Origin: Woeseia sp.
GTDB taxonomy: Bacteria; Pseudomonadota; Gammaproteobacteria; Steroidobacterales; Woeseiaceae
Assembly: GCA_018701055.1 (NCBI GenBank)
Contig: JABIUH010000282.1
Coordinates: 1 to 7,901, forward strand
Direction: 5' to 3'
DNA: 7,901 nucleotides
The stretch's first letter is position 1. Every line of letters starts with the position of its first letter. The position numbers were made by a program, and so were the translations under genes. Below, piece by piece: positions 1 to 6,891 of this stretch. The notes beneath the pieces are model-generated. The model was not told the DNA's origin. It worked only from the letters and a program-made list of their open reading frames with translations, and made no database searches.

Positions 1-953
1 TAGAGCGCGGGATAGAAACCCTGGGCACCGCATTGAGTGATGTAGGACTCGTCGGCGGACGCGGCCTTTTCGTTCGCCACCGATGCGTCGTGATAGCGAC
101 CGATGCGAAGGTAAATATGCGATGGCATGTGGACCAGATGTCCGGCCCCAGGCGACAACGGACCCAGTTGATCGGCAGCAAACTCTCCGCGCCCGGGCGT
201 GTCCGACGGCTCGACAACGTGGATATAGAGATGAAGCGCGCCTGGGTGCTTCGGGTTCGCAGCCATGACGGCTTCAAGTACAGTGGTCACTTCTTTGGTT
301 TCCGGCTTGGGTGTCGCGGGGTCGACGTAGTAGTCCCACGGCATTGTGTTCATCAGCGATTCGGCAAACAGCGAGGCAGCGTCATCGTCATTCGGGTACT
401 TCGCGTGCAGTTCCCGCATCGCGTCGCCGTACGCTTCGTCCATTGGCTCTCGTGGAGTTGTTGGGTCGCCGTTGTACCGTATTGCGAGTGCATCAATGTA
501 GTCTCGCTCGGCTTCGCTAACAGTGTCGCGCAGTGCGACCGCTTTTTGCACAGCCGCAAATGCCGACGTTCTATCATCGTCACTCATGACGACTTTGCCG
601 TTGCTGGTTACATTGATGTTTGGGCCAAGCGCGAGCGCTTCGCCCCAGTAACACATGGCACATTCGGAATCGAGCGTTTGTGCGGCTCGAAACGAGCGAG
701 CTGATTCCGCATGATTAAAAGCAAAGTCGATAACGAGACCCTGATTGAAATATCGCTGTGCATCCGGGTCCTTGGTTGTTATCGGATGCTCGTGATTGCC
801 CATGCCATCAAATAGTGGCGCACCGGCTCGGGTGGCGAGATCGTTGCCGGCAGCTGGTTCATCAGCGGCTACTTCGATATTGGCCTCTTTCTTAGCGCAA
901 CCCACTACCATGGCGAGTACGAGTAAGGCAGACAATGTTCGTAGCAATTTCAT
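1..953 (-). CDS. TPR-like lipoprotein, partial (C-terminus beyond left edge)
   Basis: This frame is open for 317 codons from an ATG at 953-951 and runs off the left edge. The N-terminus is a lipoprotein signal peptide: K2 and R5, a hydrophobic stretch at residues 7-17, then lipobox V-V-G-C with the lipidated Cys at 19. The mature protein should therefore be membrane-anchored in the periplasm. Residues 60-110 look like paired TPR-type helices (DPDAQRYFNQGL, then HAESARSFRAAQ) and carry C98-A-M-C101 followed by YWGEALALGPNIN. Further on come H241-x3-H245 and a GHLVHMPSH segment with H272, H275 and H279, then another TPR-like helix ending in ADESY near 304. From memory this pattern recurs in roughly 500-600-residue TPR proteins of unknown function, so a little over half is present. 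The CxxC lacks a following His, so it is not a heme c site. A metal site is inference only. An AGGGGA ribosome site precedes the ATG. It may be co-transcribed with the EVE gene 90 bases upstream. Confidence 0.85.
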   Translation of the reverse strand, partial: MKLLRTLSALLVLAMVVGCAKKEANIEVAADEPAAGNDLATRAGAPLFDGMGNHEHPITTKDPDAQRYFNQGLVIDFAFNHAESARSFRAAQTLDSECAMCYWGEALALGPNINVTSNGKVVMSDDDRTSAFAAVQKAVALRDTVSEAERDYIDALAIRYNGDPTTPREPMDEAYGDAMRELHAKYPNDDDAASLFAESLMNTMPWDYYVDPATPKPETKEVTTVLEAVMAANPKHPGALHLYIHVVEPSDTPGRGEFAADQLGPLSPGAGHLVHMPSHIYLRIGRYHDASVANEKAASADESYITQCGAQGFYPAL

Positions 954-957
954 GAAA

Positions 958-963
958 TCCCCT
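958..963 (-). promoter_or_regulatory. Ribosome binding site of the lipoprotein gene
   Basis: Read on the minus strand, AGGGGA lies four bases before the ATG at 953-951. It supports this start, which also begins exactly at the signal peptide. Confidence 0.6.
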
Positions 964-1043
964 GGTGCCGATATCGACCGGCGTAATGTTGTTCTTGATG
1001 TCAGGCGTAGCCCGAACGATTCACGAATAGTCCGGGTTTGTAT

Positions 1044-1496
1044 TTATTCAAGGCTCACAACGATATCCCAGTGTTTCTTATCCACTGGAAAGATCGAAAG
1101 TCTGTTGCCGCGTTGGTTAAGCCGAAAATCTGCCAATGCAGGGTGCTCTTTCAGCTCTTTAAGCGTAATCGGACGTTTCATTTTGCGTTGAAAGGCAACG
1201 TCGACCAGTATCCAGCGAGGGTTTTCTTCGCTGCTTTTTTCGTCGTAATACTTGGCTTTGCGATCAAATTGGGTTGGATCTGGGTAAGGCGCGCTTGCTA
1301 CTTTGGCCAGACCGACTACGGCAGGTACTTTGCAGCTTGAGTGGTAGAAGAAAATCTTGTCGCCCATTTTCATGTCGTCGCGCATCATATTTCGCGCCTG
1401 GTAGTTCCTGATGCCATCCCACGGTTCGGTGCCATCCCGTTTGAGATCGTCGATACTGTATGCATCAGGTTCAGATTTCATTAACCAATAAGCCAC
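1044..1496 (-). CDS. EVE domain-containing protein
   Basis: A complete 150-residue protein that is essentially a single EVE domain (formerly DUF55, PUA-like fold, related to YTH domains and eukaryotic THYN1). Visible family hallmarks are the opening YWLMKSEPD (3-11), WDGIRNYQARN (26-36), the GDKIFFYHSS strand (45-54), W95 in the PRW segment, and RGNRLSIFPV near 129-138 ahead of the C-terminal helix. Family members have an aromatic pocket that binds modified bases in DNA or RNA; the exact bacterial role is not established. The length is typical of the stand-alone bacterial form. The start codon is GTG at 1496-1494, preceded by AGGA at 1506-1503 with six bases between. The gene is divergent from the phosphate genes and 90 bases upstream of the lipoprotein gene on the same strand. 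It is not fused to a nuclease, so a restriction role is not suggested. Confidence 0.93.
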   Translation of the reverse strand: MAYWLMKSEPDAYSIDDLKRDGTEPWDGIRNYQARNMMRDDMKMGDKIFFYHSSCKVPAVVGLAKVASAPYPDPTQFDRKAKYYDEKSSEENPRWILVDVAFQRKMKRPITLKELKEHPALADFRLNQRGNRLSIFPVDKKHWDIVVSLE

Positions 1497-1610
1497 TTTT
1501 TGTCCTAAATTCGTGTGTTTGCCGGGCTGTCGAGTCTATCATGGGGTTGTCTATTTGGAAGGTCAGTCGGCGCTAAACATCTGCGTAGATTTCTGTCCAA
1601 ATGAAGCTGG

Positions 1611-1638
1611 TTGACCGGTCGTCATCGTGTGGTAGTAT
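1611..1638 (+). promoter_or_regulatory. Sigma70-type promoter with extended -10 for the phosphate transport genes
   Basis: TTGACC at 1611-1616 matches the -35 consensus in five of six bases. TAGTAT at 1633-1638 matches the -10 in four of six, with 16 bases between, and a TG one base upstream of the -10 (1630-1631) gives an extended -10. Transcription would begin near 1645, leaving a leader of about 70 bases before the TTG start at 1716. I looked for a Pho box (CTGTCAT half-sites spaced 11 bases) and saw none. Confidence 0.5.
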
Positions 1639-1702
1639 GCCGCCGAAAAGAGCCTCTCAACGGCCGAATTCCTTACAATTTTTTACCATCCGCCCGCAAA
1701 GG

Positions 1703-1707
1703 GGAGG
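1703..1707 (+). promoter_or_regulatory. Ribosome binding site deciding the TTG start of the DUF47 gene
   Basis: GGAGG inside GGGGAGG lies eight bases before TTG at 1716, the ideal distance. The in-frame ATG at 1725 would be 17 bases away, too far. This selects TTG 1716 as the start. Confidence 0.65.
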
Positions 1708-1715
1708 TTAGTCAA

Positions 1716-2390
1716 TTGGGAAACATGCTCGCTAATATCTTTGGCACATCACCCGTTCAGCCACTCGTAAATCATGTGCATATTGCTTACAAATGCGTTC
1801 GTGAGCTCGATGGGTTTTTTGGTGCCGCTATTAAAGGTGACTGGGATAGTGCGGTGGAGTATCGCAATCGCATAACCGGTTTTGAACACGAGGCGGATGA
1901 CCTGAAAAAGGAAATTCGCTTGCACTTGCCTAAGAGCTTGTTTATGCCGGTGCCGCGTGAAGATTTACTTGAACTGCTGCTCGTGCAGGACAAGATGGCG
2001 AATCGTGCCAAGGATGTGTCAGGAATCGTTCTCGGTCGAAAAATGCAGATTCCTCCGGTGATCGCTGCTGAATTTCAGGAGTTCGTCAAACGTAACGTAG
2101 ATGCTTCTAAACAAGCTCGAAAGAGCGTTCGCGAGCTTGATGAATTGTTTACCAGCGGATTCCGAGGTGCCGAAGTGTCCTTGGTCGAATCGTTGCTGGA
2201 AGAGCTCGATGCGATCGAAACCGATACTGATGATCGGCAAGCAGCGTTACGCGCATCACTTTTCGAGATTGAAAATGAAATTGCTCCAGTCGACGTCATG
2301 TTTTTGTATCAGGTCATTGAGTTGATTGGCGAAATCGCGGATATGGCAGAACGAGTCGGGCGTCGCCTCGAATTGTTGCTTTCTCACTAA
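1716..2390 (+). CDS. DUF47/PhoU-like phosphate transport accessory protein (TIGR00153 type)
   Basis: A 224-residue all-helical cytoplasmic protein of the DUF47/PhoU_div family, which is normally encoded beside Pit permeases and is thought to modulate phosphate uptake. Family marks are the N-terminal NIFGTSPVQPL segment (7-17), FEHEADDLKKEIR with E57, E59 and D61 (56-68), DKMANRAKD (92-100), and the C-terminal EIADMAERVGRRLELLL (206-222). The acidic residues in these helices resemble the metal-binding ExxxD motifs of PhoU bundles; that they bind metal here is inference. Length matches the usual size of about 220 residues when TTG at 1716 is used. A longer frame reaches back to TTG 1611, but that codon is the promoter -35 box and the added residues do not resemble the family. 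The Pit gene begins 31 bases downstream, indicating one operon. Confidence 0.9.
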   Translation: MGNMLANIFGTSPVQPLVNHVHIAYKCVRELDGFFGAAIKGDWDSAVEYRNRITGFEHEADDLKKEIRLHLPKSLFMPVPREDLLELLLVQDKMANRAKDVSGIVLGRKMQIPPVIAAEFQEFVKRNVDASKQARKSVRELDELFTSGFRGAEVSLVESLLEELDAIETDTDDRQAALRASLFEIENEIAPVDVMFLYQVIELIGEIADMAERVGRRLELLLSH

Positions 2391-2407
2391 CTAACCACTA
2401 CACAATT

Positions 2408-2412
2408 AGGGA
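2408..2412 (+). promoter_or_regulatory. Ribosome binding site of the Pit gene
   Basis: AGGGA lies nine bases before the ATG at 2422, within the 31-base gap after the upstream stop codon. It indicates separate initiation inside a shared transcript. Confidence 0.5.
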
Positions 2413-2421
2413 AGCCCCTTA

Positions 2422-3672
2422 ATGGAAGCACAGTACATCTACATTGGTCTGGCGGCCGCATTTGGATTGTTCATGGCGTGGGGTATCGGCGCCAACGATG
2501 TCGCCAACGCAATGGCAACTTCAGTAGGATCCAAAGCGCTGACAATAAAGCAAGCCATATTGGTTGCTGCTGTATTCGAATTCCTGGGTGCTGTTCTCGC
2601 AGGTGGTGCAGTGACGTCGACAATCCGCAAAGGGATAGTCGACGCCGATCTTCTGGTCAATTCTCCCGAATTGCTGATTTACGGCATGCTTGCGTCGCTT
2701 TTAGCAGCGGGCACGTGGTTATTTATTGCGTCAAAGAATGGTTGGCCAGTGTCGACTACTCATTCAATCGTTGGGGCAATCGTTGGTTTCGCGGCAGTAG
2801 GAATTGGCATCGACGCGGTTCAATGGGAACAGGTTGCCACCATCGTGGTGAGCTGGGTTGTGTCGCCTTTGACGGCTGGTTTAATTGCTTTCCTGATTTA
2901 TCTCAGCGTTCAACGCCTGATTCTGACGCAGGAAGATCCGTTAACGCAGGCAAAGCGATACGTGCCGGTCTATATATTTTTCGCCGGATTCACTATTACA
3001 TTAGTGACTCTGCTTAAGGGATTGAAACATGTTGGCCTCGATCTTAGCCTTATCAATAGTTACTTATTGGCGACTGGTATTGCGGCCTTAATCGCTATTG
3101 TGGGTTTCATCTTTATCCAGCGAATAGAGCCGGATCCAAAGGCAGAAAAGAAACAACATTTTCATACGGTTGAGCGCGTGTTCGCGGTGTTGATGGTCGT
3201 TACTGCTTGCGGCATGGCATTTGCTCACGGCTCGAACGATGTAGCCAATGCAATCGGTCCATTGGCAGCCGTTATTAGCGTCGCGCGATCCGGCATTGTG
3301 GGCGCGGAATCTGCCCTGCCGATCTGGGTGCTTGTAATCGGGGGCGGCGGTATTGTGGTTGGTTTGGCTACATATGGTCGTCACGTGATTGCAACGGTGG
3401 GTGAGAAAATCACCCAACTTACTCCGAGCCGAGGTTTTGCGGCAGAGTTAGCGGCGGCTACGACAATCGTCATCGCCTCCGGAACCGGTATTCCAATTTC
3501 GACCACGCATACATTAGTCGGCGCGGTATTGGGTGTTGGCCTCGCGCGCGGCATCGAAGCAATCGATCTACGCGTCGTCGGCAGAATTTTTGTTTCCTGG
3601 GTCGTCACCATTCCGGCCGGCGCATTCCTGGCGATCATATTCTTTTTCATATTCAGAACTGTTTTGCCCTAG
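2422..3672 (+). CDS. Inorganic phosphate transporter, Pit/PHO4 family
   Basis: A 416-residue integral inner-membrane permease that takes up phosphate (in bacterial Pit, generally as a neutral metal-phosphate complex) using an ion gradient. The two halves are inverted repeats, each with the PHO4 signatures. The first half has GANDVANA at 23-30 and PVSTTHSIVGAIVG with S111-T-T-H114. The second half has HGSNDVANAIGP starting near 269 and PISTTHTLVGAVLG with S360-T-T-H363. About ten to twelve hydrophobic segments are visible. A short charged loop (DPKAEKKQHFH, near 234-244) separates the halves. Length is in the range of the compact GANDVANA-type PiT proteins and shorter than E. coli PitA (about 500 residues). 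It follows the DUF47 gene by 31 bases, the usual pairing. Whether it couples to H+ or Na+ cannot be read from the sequence. Confidence 0.96.
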   Translation: MEAQYIYIGLAAAFGLFMAWGIGANDVANAMATSVGSKALTIKQAILVAAVFEFLGAVLAGGAVTSTIRKGIVDADLLVNSPELLIYGMLASLLAAGTWLFIASKNGWPVSTTHSIVGAIVGFAAVGIGIDAVQWEQVATIVVSWVVSPLTAGLIAFLIYLSVQRLILTQEDPLTQAKRYVPVYIFFAGFTITLVTLLKGLKHVGLDLSLINSYLLATGIAALIAIVGFIFIQRIEPDPKAEKKQHFHTVERVFAVLMVVTACGMAFAHGSNDVANAIGPLAAVISVARSGIVGAESALPIWVLVIGGGGIVVGLATYGRHVIATVGEKITQLTPSRGFAAELAAATTIVIASGTGIPISTTHTLVGAVLGVGLARGIEAIDLRVVGRIFVSWVVTIPAGAFLAIIFFFIFRTVLP

Positions 3673-3687
3673 GCGTTATACTGACCG

Positions 3688-3720
3688 AGTGCTCCGTAAA
3701 TACCCCGTTGACGGAGTACT
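3688..3720 (+). other. RNA hairpin after the Pit gene (10-bp stem, 13-base loop)
   Basis: AGTGCTCCGT (3688-3697) pairs fully with ACGGAGTACT (3711-3720), counting one G-U pair. It begins 15 bases after the Pit stop. No T-run follows, so it is not a classical intrinsic terminator. It could stabilise the 3' end of the Pit message or limit readthrough into the MFS gene. Confidence 0.5.
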
Positions 3721-3721
3721 A

Positions 3722-3736
3722 GTGCCGCGGGGGCAC
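3722..3736 (+). other. Second RNA hairpin, directly before the MFS ribosome site
   Basis: GTGCC (3722-3726) pairs with GGCAC (3732-3736) across a five-base loop, one base after the previous stem ends. The two hairpins could stack. They sit immediately upstream of the GGGAGA ribosome site at 3739-3744. Confidence 0.4.
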
Positions 3737-3738
3737 AC

Positions 3739-3744
3739 GGGAGA
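3739..3744 (+). promoter_or_regulatory. Shine-Dalgarno site pointing to a start at 3753
   Basis: GGGAGA lies eight bases before the ATC codon at 3753. No comparable site precedes the TTG at 3786. This is the main evidence that translation of the MFS gene starts upstream of the first standard start codon in frame. Confidence 0.45.
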
Positions 3745-3752
3745 ACGCCAAA

Positions 3753-5015
3753 ATCGACAAAGTCACGCGACGTTACACGCTCACGTTGCTCACCATTGGC
3801 TACGTTTTTAATTTCGTTGATCGGCAAATTCTTGCCATCTTGTTACCCGCAATAAAACTTGAGTTTGGCGTTGACGACTGGGTTCTCGGGTTTTTGGTCT
3901 CCGCATTCGCGCTGTTCTACGTCACATTGGGCATCCCGATTGCGGTGCTCGCGGATCGTTGGAATCGACGTAACCTTATTGTTGCTTCTCTAGCAATTTG
4001 GAGTGCCATGACCGCGCTCTCCGGTATGGCTGCGAATACCCTGCAACTCGCATTGGCAAGGTTGGGTGTCGGTATTGGTGAAGCCGGTTTCTCACCTTCC
4101 GCTCATTCAATTATTTCGGATATGTACCCGCCCGAGCGTCGTACTGCAGCGATGGGTATCTTCACGCTTGGAATCGCCATCGGCTTAATGTTGGCATACC
4201 TGGCGGGTGGCTGGGTTGCTCAAAACATCGGTTGGCGCGCAGCCTTTTACATTGTGGGTATTCCGGGGTTGGTTCTTGCCTTGTTGTTCTGGGCGACGGT
4301 TAAAGAACCGCAGCGTGGCCAATCCGACAGCAAAAGTGACCGTGGCGAAGCTCACAGCGTAATGCATGTCACCCGATTTGTGCTGCGCCGTAAGTCTTTC
4401 GTCCATATGTCGTTGGGTGCCGGTTTGTCATCATTTATTGCGTATGCGAACTTAAGTTTCTTTCCCAGTTTTTTGATGCGCAGTCACGGTATGAACTACC
4501 AGGAAGTCGGTTTGTATCTGGGGATCATAATTGGTGTTGGAACCTCGCTCTCGTATGTCGGCGGCGGCTATCTTGCGGACAAAGTCGGTGCGTCCAACCG
4601 CCAGCGATCCTTTCGCTTGGTCGGGACAGCAACTTTGATTGCGTGGGTATTAAGTATTCCGGTATTTTTTCTCAGTAATCCATATTTCGTTTTGGGATTG
4701 TTCTTTTTTCCGATTGTTTTTTCGAACGTATATTTGCCAACGACCTTTTCACAGACTCAAGGGTTGGTGGGCCTACGCATGCGTTCCGTCGCATCAGCAT
4801 TGCTGTTGTTTGTGATTAATCTCATCGGCTTAGGGTTCGGGCCGCAGGTCGCCGGCATTCTCAGTGATTTTCTTGCCGCGTCCTACGGTTCAGACTCACT
4901 ACGCTATAGTTTAGCCATTATTAATGTGCTCGCCGGGCCTTGGGCGGCCTGGCATTTTTTCACGGCGGGTCGGCATATCAACGCGGACCTTCGCCGCGCA
5001 AACGAAGCGAACTAG
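3753..5015 (+). CDS. MFS transporter, spinster-like
   Basis: A 12-helix major facilitator superfamily permease, 420 residues if it starts at 3753. The N-terminal RRYTLTLLTIGYVFNFVDRQ is the typical TM1 of the spinster-like group, with a charged DRQ at its end. Motif A is clear in the TM2-3 loop (GIPIAVLADRWNRRN), and a degenerate copy (GGGYLADKVG) lies in the second half. GIGEAGFSPSAHSIISDMYPPERR covers TM4 and the following loop. The substrate is unknown; lipids, sugars and organic acids all occur in this group. The first standard in-frame start is TTG 3786, but that would cut TM1 in half and lacks a ribosome site. The frame is closed by a TAG at 3720-3722, and between them no ATG, GTG or TTG exists, so I place the start at ATC 3753 behind GGGAGA. 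Conservatively the gene is 3786-5015. It lies 80 bases after Pit, and its stop overlaps the convergent thioesterase gene. Confidence 0.88.
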   Translation: MDKVTRRYTLTLLTIGYVFNFVDRQILAILLPAIKLEFGVDDWVLGFLVSAFALFYVTLGIPIAVLADRWNRRNLIVASLAIWSAMTALSGMAANTLQLALARLGVGIGEAGFSPSAHSIISDMYPPERRTAAMGIFTLGIAIGLMLAYLAGGWVAQNIGWRAAFYIVGIPGLVLALLFWATVKEPQRGQSDSKSDRGEAHSVMHVTRFVLRRKSFVHMSLGAGLSSFIAYANLSFFPSFLMRSHGMNYQEVGLYLGIIIGVGTSLSYVGGGYLADKVGASNRQRSFRLVGTATLIAWVLSIPVFFLSNPYFVLGLFFFPIVFSNVYLPTTFSQTQGLVGLRMRSVASALLLFVINLIGLGFGPQVAGILSDFLAASYGSDSLRYSLAIINVLAGPWAAWHFFTAGRHINADLRRANEAN

Positions 5016-5443
5016 GTTGAGTCGAGGTCTGGAGGCGGACGGTCGATGATGCGCACCGTTGATGATCCTTTTGCGAGAAGTTTTTGATCTGCCGAATAGA
5101 TTTCGGCTTCTAGAAACGCAACTGATTTTCCCAACCGCAAGACATGACCGGTAGCGCGTAGAGTCCCCGGTCGAACGATATCTAGATAACTCACTTTCAT
5201 TTCCAGCGTGGCCAGTATGACGAGCTTGTCGAGAACACAGAAAACGACGTTTGCCATGGCTGCATCGAGCATGCCGGCAACAAACCCACCTTGCACGATG
5301 CCGCCAGAATGTGTCATTGCGTCGCTCGCTTCGAAGCGAAATTCAATGACGCCAGATTCTTGATCGAATGATTCAATGTTGCCGCCAAGCGTGACGACAG
5401 ATGGCGGCGCATTTTGATTCAGTTGTTCGACCATACTGCTCAT
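5012..5443 (-). CDS. PaaI-type hotdog-fold thioesterase
   Basis: A 143-residue hotdog protein of the PaaI/YigI-like acyl-CoA thioesterase group, which hydrolyses CoA thioesters in the cytoplasm. The diagnostic segment is THSGGIVQGGFVAGMLDAAMA (44-64), equivalent to the family HGGxxxxLxDxA motif. D60 is the expected catalytic acid, while Q51 stands where PaaI often has His. It is followed by the central strand with LEMKVSYLDIVRPGTLRATGHVLRLGKSVAFLEAEI (80-115). Length is normal for a one-domain enzyme. The start is ATG 5443-5441, with a second ATG three codons later; neither has a good ribosome site. It lies 26 bases downstream of the glutamine synthetase homologue on the same strand, so co-transcription is likely. 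The acyl substrate cannot be predicted. Its TAG stop overlaps the MFS stop on the other strand. Confidence 0.88.
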   Translation of the reverse strand: MSSMVEQLNQNAPPSVVTLGGNIESFDQESGVIEFRFEASDAMTHSGGIVQGGFVAGMLDAAMANVVFCVLDKLVILATLEMKVSYLDIVRPGTLRATGHVLRLGKSVAFLEAEIYSADQKLLAKGSSTVRIIDRPPPDLDST

Positions 5444-5469
5444 GTTAAAAATTGAAAATCATTGTCGAT

Positions 5470-6861
5470 TTACACGGCGCGCAGATAAAAATCGAAATCG
5501 GCATCGGTGACAACGTTGTGAAACATTTGTGACTCGTAGCGGCGATGAGCGGCAAAAATTCTGCAGTAGTCCTCACCCAGATATTGCGGAAGGATTTTGC
5601 TGCGAGAAAATTTATCGATGGCAGCGTCCCAGCGGTTAGGAATCTTTCTTTTCAAGGTGATGATTTCGCCTTCCTCAACCATGCGGCCCGGGTCACACTT
5701 ATTCTTTAATCCGTGGTGCACACCGGCGAGGATTGCGGCAGTCACCAGGTAAGGGTTTGCATCCGCGCCGGATACACGATGTTCAAAACGGAGGTTTTTC
5801 TCGTCAGATACCGGGATTCGTAACGCTACGTTACGATGATTGGCACCCCAGTTGGGTTCGACAGGCGCAAACATTTCTGGTCGTAATCGGCGGTAGGAAT
5901 TAGCATTTGGCGCAAATATCGCCGTGCTCTCTGCCATTGTTTTCGCGAGACCGCCGACTGCATGTCGAAGCCTTGCTGAGAAGGGCGGCGATGCCATTTT
6001 TTCTTTGTTTTGCGAGAAGTAATTCTGACCGTTCTTGTCGACCAGGCTCATGTGAATGTGCAAGCCGGATCCGGAGTCTTCTTCGAATGGCTTGGCCATG
6101 AAACATGCAACAAAGCCGTGCATACGCGCGACTGCCTTTACTGCACGTTTCAGCAGTATGCCGTGATCGCAGGCAAGAACCGGGTCGTTTACATGATGTA
6201 GGTTAATCTCGAACTGGCCGGGCGCGAACTCCGATGTTGTGGTGCCGGCGGGGATGTTTTGTGCATCGCATACGTCATTAAGATCGTTTAAGAAGTTTTC
6301 GATATCCCACAAATCATCAGGACTGTAAACTTGCGGTCCGGGTTGCGGTCTTCCAAGCCCTGGGACTTTCGATACCCGTGCTGTCGGACGCTTGGCTTTA
6401 CCATCCAGCAGGTAAAATTCGAACTCCGTCGCCATTACTATTTTTAAACCCATCTTGTGAATCGGTTCGGCAGCGCGTTCAACGATATGCCGTGGGTCGG
6501 CAAAAAATGGGTCTCCATCGCGGGTATGTAATCGATACAAGGCTTGGGCAGTCGGTCTCTTGGCCCACGGTACCGGCGCCATGCTGCCGGGCACCACGCT
6601 GGCATTGATGTCTGGATCGCCATCAAGACTCGACCACGGAATGCCATCGACCACATCGCCGAGGGTATCGAGCAGAACGGTCCCTCCCGGCAAGCAAAAT
6701 CCGTCTCGCATGGTCTTTTCGAACTCCATGCCGCGTATCCGTTTGCCGCGCAACACGCCGGGCAGGTCAGCGATAAGGAGCTCCATTACATCAGTGTTTG
6801 ATTGCGACTTTAGAAGGCGCTTCAGTTCAGCATTCAGTTTGCTGATCTGTTTCTTCGGCAT
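5470..6861 (-). CDS. Glutamine synthetase family protein, gamma-glutamylpolyamine synthetase-like (PuuA type)
   Basis: A 463-residue ATP-dependent ligase of the glutamine synthetase superfamily. All catalytic motifs are present: E146-F-E148 metal ligands, EFAPGQFEINLHH (211-223), SGLHIHMS with H268 and H270 (ATP/metal), NSYRRLRPE (321-329), R343 and R348 in NHRNVALRIP, and EHRVSGADANPYL (360-372). The EHRVSGADANP form, in place of the EFRxPDxSxNP of true GlnA, and the diverged N-terminal beta-grasp region both point to PuuA/PauA/IpuC-like enzymes. Those gamma-glutamylate putrescine, longer polyamines or other amines as the first catabolic step. I do not see the adenylylation-site Tyr context of GlnA. 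The start is ATG 6861-6859, with GGGG nine bases upstream; an in-frame TTG at 6882 would add seven residues (MPPGFTH). It is divergent from an IclR regulator across 158 bases. No PuuB, PuuC or PuuD homologue is in the window, so the actual amine is open. Confidence 0.92.
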   Translation of the reverse strand: MPKKQISKLNAELKRLLKSQSNTDVMELLIADLPGVLRGKRIRGMEFEKTMRDGFCLPGGTVLLDTLGDVVDGIPWSSLDGDPDINASVVPGSMAPVPWAKRPTAQALYRLHTRDGDPFFADPRHIVERAAEPIHKMGLKIVMATEFEFYLLDGKAKRPTARVSKVPGLGRPQPGPQVYSPDDLWDIENFLNDLNDVCDAQNIPAGTTTSEFAPGQFEINLHHVNDPVLACDHGILLKRAVKAVARMHGFVACFMAKPFEEDSGSGLHIHMSLVDKNGQNYFSQNKEKMASPPFSARLRHAVGGLAKTMAESTAIFAPNANSYRRLRPEMFAPVEPNWGANHRNVALRIPVSDEKNLRFEHRVSGADANPYLVTAAILAGVHHGLKNKCDPGRMVEEGEIITLKRKIPNRWDAAIDKFSRSKILPQYLGEDYCRIFAAHRRYESQMFHNVVTDADFDFYLRAV

Positions 6862-6891
6862 GTGAGTAAACCCCGGTGGCAATGAGCGCCT

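Noticed and set aside
33..704. Long plus-strand open frame of 223 codons
   Set aside because: It is antisense to the lipoprotein gene, whose frame shows a signal peptide, lipobox and TPR-like motifs. The plus-strand translation is rich in Arg, Val and Cys, has no domain-like pattern and no ribosome site.
1011..1036. Weak inverted repeat between the EVE and lipoprotein genes
   Set aside because: Arms are short, the loop is long and no T-run follows in the direction of transcription, so a terminator cannot be supported.
1044..1496. EVE protein as part of a defence or modification-dependent restriction system
   Set aside because: It is a single-domain protein with no nuclease, McrB-like or methylase gene nearby in the window.
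1593..1611. Pho-box-like CTGTC and CTGGT
   Set aside because: The half-sites are 14 bases apart instead of 11 and the second is a poor match.
1611..1715. N-terminal extension of the DUF47 protein from TTG 1611
   Set aside because: That TTG is part of the probable -35 box, the extra residues do not resemble the family, and the strong GGAGG site points to TTG 1716.
3654..3682. TATACT at 3677-3682 as a -10 box for the MFS gene
   Set aside because: The hexamer is good, but no convincing -35 lies 16-18 bases upstream, so a promoter call would rest on one element.
6862..6882. TTG start at 6882 for the glutamine synthetase-like gene
   Set aside because: It adds seven residues with no family support, and ATG 6861 begins a typical N-terminus with GGGG nine bases upstream. 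The TTG start is not excluded.
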